This document shows positions 6,293 through 10,421 of a DNA stretch of 10,421 nt, piece after piece. A program made the position numbers and the translations under genes. The notes beneath the pieces are model-generated. The model ran no database searches. It saw only the letters and a list, made by a program, of their open reading frames with translations, and was not told the origin of the DNA. The first letter of the stretch is position 1. Every line of letters starts with the position of its first letter. This DNA is from Bacteroidales bacterium (GTDB taxonomy: Bacteria > Bacteroidota > Bacteroidia > Bacteroidales > PUMT01), in NCBI GenBank assembly GCA_007132365.1, contig SLOS01000403.1, forward strand, positions 1 through 10,421, read 5' to 3'.

Positions 6293-8797
6293 ATGTCTGA
6301 GGTAGATCGGTTATTAAAAGTGAATATTGAAGAGGAGATGAAATCGGCCTACATTGATTATTCAATGTCGGTAATTGTTTCCAGAGCTCTTCCTGACGTC
6401 AGGGATGGATTAAAACCGGTGCACAGGAGAGTACTGTATGGAATGTCAGAATTAGGCATACTATCAAACAGAGGGCATAAAAAATCCGCAAGAATAGTGG
6501 GAGAGGTGCTTGGGAAATACCATCCGCACGGAGATTCATCAGTATATGAGGCCATGGTCAGAATGGCCCAGCCCTGGTCATTACGGTATCCTCTGGTAGA
6601 CGGCCAGGGAAACTTTGGTTCGGTTGACGGCGACAGTCCGGCGGCTATGAGATATACAGAAGCAAGGCTCAGGAAAATTGCCGAGGAAACTCTGGCAGAT
6701 ATGGACAAAAATACCGTTGATTTCCAGCTTAATTTTGATGATACCCTGGAAGAACCAACTGTGCTGCCAACTAAAATACCAACTTTACTGATAAACGGGA
6801 CTTCGGGAATTGCAGTGGGAATGGCAACCAACATGCCGCCTCATAATTTATCAGAAGCTGTGGATGCCATAATTGCATATATTCATAATGGTGATATTGA
6901 AATTGCAGATTTAATGCAACATATTAAGGGACCTGATTTCCCGACAGGAGGGATAATATACGGTATGCAGGGAATCAAGGATGCATACGAAACAGGCAAA
7001 GGGAGAATTGTTGTAAGAGCCAAAACTGAAATTGAAACCACTCCGACCGGCCGGGCAAAAATAATTGTGACTGAAATACCATACCTGGTAAATAAAGCCG
7101 AACTTATTCGTAAGACGGCAGAACTAATCAATGATAAAAAACTGGAAGGAATCTCTTATATAAATGACGAATCAGACCGCAACGGAATGAGGATTGTTAT
7201 AATCCTTAAAAAAGAGGCAGTTGCAAACGTTGTATTAAACAATTTATACAAGTATACACAACTTCAGACCAGCTTCAACGTAAATAATATTGCCCTGGTA
7301 AACGGAAGGCCAAGGATGCTTAATCTTAAGCAGGTGATCTCCTATTTTGTAAAGCACCGTCATGAGGTAGTAGTGCGCCGTACCCGCTATGATCTGGAGC
7401 AATCAGAAAAGAAAGCACATATACTTGAAGGTTTGTTAATTGCTCTGGACCATCTGGATGAAGTAATTAAACTCATCCGGGCATCAAAAACTCCTGATGA
7501 AGCAAGGGAGGCACTGGTGGCTAACTTTGAGCTTACGGAAGTACAGGCAAAAGCCATCCTCGACATGAGACTTCAAAGGCTAACCGGCCTTGAAAGGGAT
7601 AAGATAAAGGAGGAATACCGGGAATTAATGGAACTTATTGATTACCTGCGTAAAGTGCTTGAATCTGAAGAACTTAGGATGCAAATAATTAAGGATGAAC
7701 TGCTTGAAGTAAAAGAGCGGTTTGGTGATAACCGCAGAACCGATATTGTTCCCGATGAGGGAGAATTCAATCCGGAAGATTTTTATGCCGATGATGAGGT
7801 TGTTATTACAATATCACATCTCGGATATATCAAACGAACAGCGCTGACTGATTACAGAACTCAGAAACGTGGTGGTATGGGAGCAAGGGGAAGCAGTACC
7901 AGGGAAGAAGATTTCCTTGAGCATCTGTTTGTTGCGACCATGCATAATACTATGCTGTTTTTTACAGAAAAAGGGAAATGTTACTGGATGAAAGTATACG
8001 AGATACCTGAAGGAGCCAAAACCTCCAAGGGTCGCGCAATTCAGAACATCATCAATATTGAACCTGATGATAAAATTAAAACTTTCATTAATGTGAAAAA
8101 TCTTACTGATCCTGAATTCATTAAGAATCATTATATTCTGCTTTGCACTGCCCGTGGAGTGATCAAGAAAACATCGGTTGAAGCCTATTCCAGACCAAGG
8201 GCAAACGGGATAAATGCGATAAATGTAAGGGAAAGTGACTACCTGATTGAGGCTAAGTTAACCGGAGGAAAGGCAGAAGTTGTAATAGCTGTCAGGTCAG
8301 GCAGGGCGATCCGTTTCCCTGAATCATACGTCAGGCCTATGGGAAGAACCGCTAGCGGTGTAAGGGGGATTACCCTTGCCAATGAAGAAGACAGGGTTGT
8401 TGGGATGATTTGCGTCGAAGAGGAGGAAGAGGATGTTCTTGTTGTCTCAGAGAACGGATATGGTAAGCGCTCATTAATAGGCGATTACAGAATAACAAAC
8501 AGGGGAGGGAAAGGTGTCAAAACCATCAATATAACAGAAAAGACCGGGCAACTTGTTAATATTAAGGGAGTTATTGACACTGATGATCTTATGGTAATTA
8601 CCAAATCAGGAACAACTATAAGGCTTGAGGTGAGTAAGATCAGAACAACAGGTCGGACAACCCAGGGAGTCAGACTGATAAATTTAAGGGAAGGAGAATC
8701 TGTTGCTTCTGTGGCAATAGTTGAAGAAAACGGATCTGAAAATGATATCCTGTCTGAACCCGATAGTTTTGATAATGCGAATGATACACCTAACTAA
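6293..8797 (+). CDS. gyrA: DNA gyrase subunit A
   Basis: An 834-residue type IIA topoisomerase subunit that, with GyrB, introduces negative supercoils. The breakage-reunion domain (about 1-490) holds the catalytic tyrosine Y121 in AAMRYTEARL. The quinolone-determining region reads HPHGDSSVYEAMVRMAQPW (from H77), with S82 and E86 at the positions of E. coli S83 and D87, so no classic resistance substitution is visible. The C-terminal DNA-wrapping pinwheel (about 500-810) has a GyrA-box QKRGGMG (524-530), a variant of QRRGGKG; its presence supports gyrase over ParC/topoisomerase IV. The protein ends with an acidic tail. ATG 6293 begins MSEVDRLLKVNIEEEMKSAY, the normal family start. clpC is divergent upstream; a TPR gene follows after 114 bp. 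Confidence 0.98.
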   Translation: MSEVDRLLKVNIEEEMKSAYIDYSMSVIVSRALPDVRDGLKPVHRRVLYGMSELGILSNRGHKKSARIVGEVLGKYHPHGDSSVYEAMVRMAQPWSLRYPLVDGQGNFGSVDGDSPAAMRYTEARLRKIAEETLADMDKNTVDFQLNFDDTLEEPTVLPTKIPTLLINGTSGIAVGMATNMPPHNLSEAVDAIIAYIHNGDIEIADLMQHIKGPDFPTGGIIYGMQGIKDAYETGKGRIVVRAKTEIETTPTGRAKIIVTEIPYLVNKAELIRKTAELINDKKLEGISYINDESDRNGMRIVIILKKEAVANVVLNNLYKYTQLQTSFNVNNIALVNGRPRMLNLKQVISYFVKHRHEVVVRRTRYDLEQSEKKAHILEGLLIALDHLDEVIKLIRASKTPDEAREALVANFELTEVQAKAILDMRLQRLTGLERDKIKEEYRELMELIDYLRKVLESEELRMQIIKDELLEVKERFGDNRRTDIVPDEGEFNPEDFYADDEVVITISHLGYIKRTALTDYRTQKRGGMGARGSSTREEDFLEHLFVATMHNTMLFFTEKGKCYWMKVYEIPEGAKTSKGRAIQNIINIEPDDKIKTFINVKNLTDPEFIKNHYILLCTARGVIKKTSVEAYSRPRANGINAINVRESDYLIEAKLTGGKAEVVIAVRSGRAIRFPESYVRPMGRTASGVRGITLANEEDRVVGMICVEEEEEDVLVVSENGYGKRSLIGDYRITNRGGKGVKTINITEKTGQLVNIKGVIDTDDLMVITKSGTTIRLEVSKIRTTGRTTQGVRLINLREGESVASVAIVEENGSENDILSEPDSFDNANDTPN

Positions 8798-8911
8798 TGT
8801 TTTTGGCAAGAAATTTGAGATTATTTAAAATAAGGAGTACATTTGAGCCTTTATTAATTTGTAATGTTTATAGAATCATCGAAAATTTTTTAAATTTTAA
8901 AACTTTATATC

Positions 8912-10189
8912 ATGAAACGATTTTTCATCATTTTATTTACAGTTTTTGGATTTTCCGTTTTATCGGAAGCACAGGAACTGACACCGGAATCTGTTGAAAG
9001 ACGGCTTAGCAGAAGTGACAGCAGGATAGAGCATGACAGAAGGAGCCAAAACCCGAGGACATGGGTTGACAGAGGCATAATATTTCAGGATGTATATGAC
9101 GTTAACATTCAGTTCCTTTACTTTGGTATGGCTTACGACGAGATAAGGCTTTTTATGGGTGATCCAAAGGAGAAGCGGACCATTGAGACGGAAACGGGAG
9201 TCAGGGATGTTATGGTCTATGAGAATATTGATGTCTATTTTGAAGACGGACATCTGGTTGGATGGAACGAAAAGAAAGTTATCCATGAATCTCCGCTTGA
9301 AGAGGCTTATGAAGCTTTGCAGACGGCCATTGATCTTGATGAAAGAGGAAGACAGGAGAGGAGACTGCAGGAAGCATTTCTTCGTCTTAACGGACAGTTT
9401 ATAAGCCAGGCAGTACGCCAATATGAAGAAGCTGAATATAAGAAAGCATTCGAATCTTTTAAATATTCAGTTAAAGTTGCCGATTCTCCTTTTTATCAGG
9501 AGCCGATTGATACGAGCCTTATTTTCAATACCGGATTTGTAGCAGCCCTCGCAGGTGAATACGAAGAGGCCCTTAAATATCTTAAAAGGGTTAGGGACAT
9601 GGATTACGGAGACGGAACCCTTTATGTACTTATTAAAGACACCTATGTGGAACTTGGAGATTCAACAAGCGCAGAAAGGATTCTTCAGGAAGGTTTTCAA
9701 AGATTCCCACAGGATAATGCTGTGCTCGTAGAACTTGTTAACTTTTACATCAACGCTGACAATGCCGAAGCCGCGTTGAATTATCTGGATCTTGCAAAGC
9801 AGCAGGAACCTGATAATCCATCTTTTCATTTTGCAGAAGGTGCATTATATGAAAGAATAGGTGAGCCCGAAAAAGCCAAAGAATCATATAGAAGGTCAAT
9901 AGAGCTTGATCCTGACTTTTTTGATGTTAACTATAACATGGGTGTTGTCTACTACAACGAAGCTGTGAGAATGCTTGAAGTGGCAAATGAGATCATGGAT
10001 AATGTTGAATATGAGAAAGCCCGTGATGCTGCCTTTGAAGTTCTCAAAAAATCAATCCCGTACCTGGAGCAGGCACATGTAATCAACCCTGGTCATACTG
10101 ATACAATGGAAACATTACGTATTCTTTACTACAGGCTTGGTATGGAGGATAAACTTGAAGATATGAACAGGAAACTCGGAAGAGAATAA
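8912..10189 (+). CDS. Exported TPR protein with BamE/SmpA-like N-terminal segment, function unknown
   Basis: A 425-residue protein. It begins with a signal peptide (MKRFFIILFTVFGFSVLSEA, cleavage likely after A20; no lipobox cysteine), so it should be periplasmic. Residues about 65-120 contain FGMAYDEIRLFMGDPKEKR, then VYENIDVYFEDGHLVGWNE, which resembles the helix-then-strands pattern of the BamE/SmpA fold (GMs-x-eV-x-x-lhGxP ... v-Y-F-x-d-G-x-V). Helical TPR-like repeats follow from about 165 to 420; the clearest units are at 269-302 and 303-336 (ALYERIGEPEKAKESYRRSI). A helical insertion near 350-372 interrupts the last repeats. The start is chosen for the signal peptide. It lies 114 bp after gyrA in the same direction and ends before a strong terminator, so it may share the gyrA transcript. 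No enzymatic motif is visible; a scaffold or envelope-assembly role is inference. Confidence 0.88.
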   Translation: MKRFFIILFTVFGFSVLSEAQELTPESVERRLSRSDSRIEHDRRSQNPRTWVDRGIIFQDVYDVNIQFLYFGMAYDEIRLFMGDPKEKRTIETETGVRDVMVYENIDVYFEDGHLVGWNEKKVIHESPLEEAYEALQTAIDLDERGRQERRLQEAFLRLNGQFISQAVRQYEEAEYKKAFESFKYSVKVADSPFYQEPIDTSLIFNTGFVAALAGEYEEALKYLKRVRDMDYGDGTLYVLIKDTYVELGDSTSAERILQEGFQRFPQDNAVLVELVNFYINADNAEAALNYLDLAKQQEPDNPSFHFAEGALYERIGEPEKAKESYRRSIELDPDFFDVNYNMGVVYYNEAVRMLEVANEIMDNVEYEKARDAAFEVLKKSIPYLEQAHVINPGHTDTMETLRILYYRLGMEDKLEDMNRKLGRE

Positions 10190-10237
10190 CAGGACAGTGA
10201 ATTCCTAAATATTCCGGGTTACCGGAGACTTTTAAAC

Positions 10238-10268
10238 AAAAAATGCCGGATTTATGCCGGCATTTTTT
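10238..10268. terminator. Strong symmetrical Rho-independent terminator after the TPR gene
   Basis: AAAAAATGCCGG (10238-10249) and CCGGCATTTTTT (10257-10268) are perfectly complementary over 12 bp around a 7-base loop. The GC core is followed by six T residues on the plus strand and, because of the leading A-run, six on the minus strand too, so it can act in both directions. A smaller hairpin TCCGG/CCGGA lies just before it (10213-10226). Confidence 0.9.
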
Positions 10269-10421
10269 GTTAATTGTTGAAGGAGCAACAATTTAATTAT
10301 AGTTTCAAGTGCAGTTGGTATGGATTTTTACAACCGGAAAGATAGGGGATAACCTGTAATTTCACTTCATTCACTATTTAATGGAATGTATTGTATTCAA
10401 TTTAACATAATATTAATTATA
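10269..10421. other. Gene-free A/T-rich tail of the window
   Basis: No ORF, RNA gene or clear promoter was recognised. A short symmetry, GAAT/ATTC, surrounds GTATTGT near the end. The stretch probably leads into the control region of the next gene beyond the window. Confidence 0.5.

Noticed and set aside
6358..6834. 158-codon minus-strand ORF inside gyrA
   Set aside because: Antisense to the most conserved part of GyrA, with no motif or leader of its own.
8854..8861. TTAATTTG as a -7 element for the TPR gene
   Set aside because: It has one mismatch and no TTG element at 19-21 bp upstream; co-transcription with gyrA is equally likely.
8797..8997. 66-codon ORF overlapping the gyrA stop (TAATG) and the TPR gene start
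   Set aside because: Although the stop-start overlap looks like translational coupling, the product is composed of A/T-rich noise and runs out of frame into the TPR signal peptide.

Overview
The window looks like an ordinary housekeeping stretch of a Bacteroidota chromosome, probably Bacteroidales or a close relative. Four things point there. The order cinA-rpmB-rpmG-DUF4295-ftsY-rimO, convergent with clpC, with clpC divergent from gyrA and gyrA followed by a TPR protein, is a Bacteroidota-type arrangement. It contains a 51-residue DUF4295 protein, a family essentially confined to that phylum. No start codon has a properly placed Shine-Dalgarno sequence; all lie in A/T-rich leaders. The best promoter-like matches fit the Bacteroidota TTTG / TAnnTTTG pattern. 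By eye the base composition is moderate, roughly 40% GC. I saw no tRNA, rRNA, CRISPR array, insertion sequence or phage gene.

Layout. Positions 1-279 hold the 3' end of cinA (cut by the window edge). A 212-bp A/T-rich gap with a candidate promoter and an overlapping inverted repeat leads to a tight plus-strand ribosomal-protein cluster: rpmB (bL28, 492-734), rpmG (bL33, 750-932) and an untracked small gene for the DUF4295 protein (945-1100). A hairpin with a T-run at 1128-1159 separates these from ftsY (1181-2134) and rimO (2164-3477), which are 29 bp apart and probably co-transcribed. clpC (6034-3503) runs on the minus strand toward rimO; the best terminator for clpC lies inside the 3' end of the rimO coding sequence. 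A 258-bp A/T-rich divergent region (6035-6292) separates clpC from gyrA (6293-8797). Downstream is an exported TPR protein with a BamE/SmpA-like N-terminal segment (8912-10189), closed by a strong symmetrical terminator (10238-10268). The last 150 bp carry no gene.

Functional theme. The left half is about building and targeting ribosomes: three large-subunit proteins, the SRP receptor FtsY that brings translating ribosomes to the membrane, and RimO, which modifies ribosomal protein uS12. The centre and right hold protein quality control (ClpC) and DNA topology (gyrase A), then an envelope-directed protein of unknown role. All genes look intact except cinA, which is truncated only by the window boundary. 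I do not see a convincing undescribed system. The points most worth a second look are the exported BamE-like/TPR protein, the small DUF4295 ribosomal protein, and several regulatory structures: the clpC terminator inside rimO, the terminator just ahead of ftsY, and the inverted repeat over the putative rpmB promoter.
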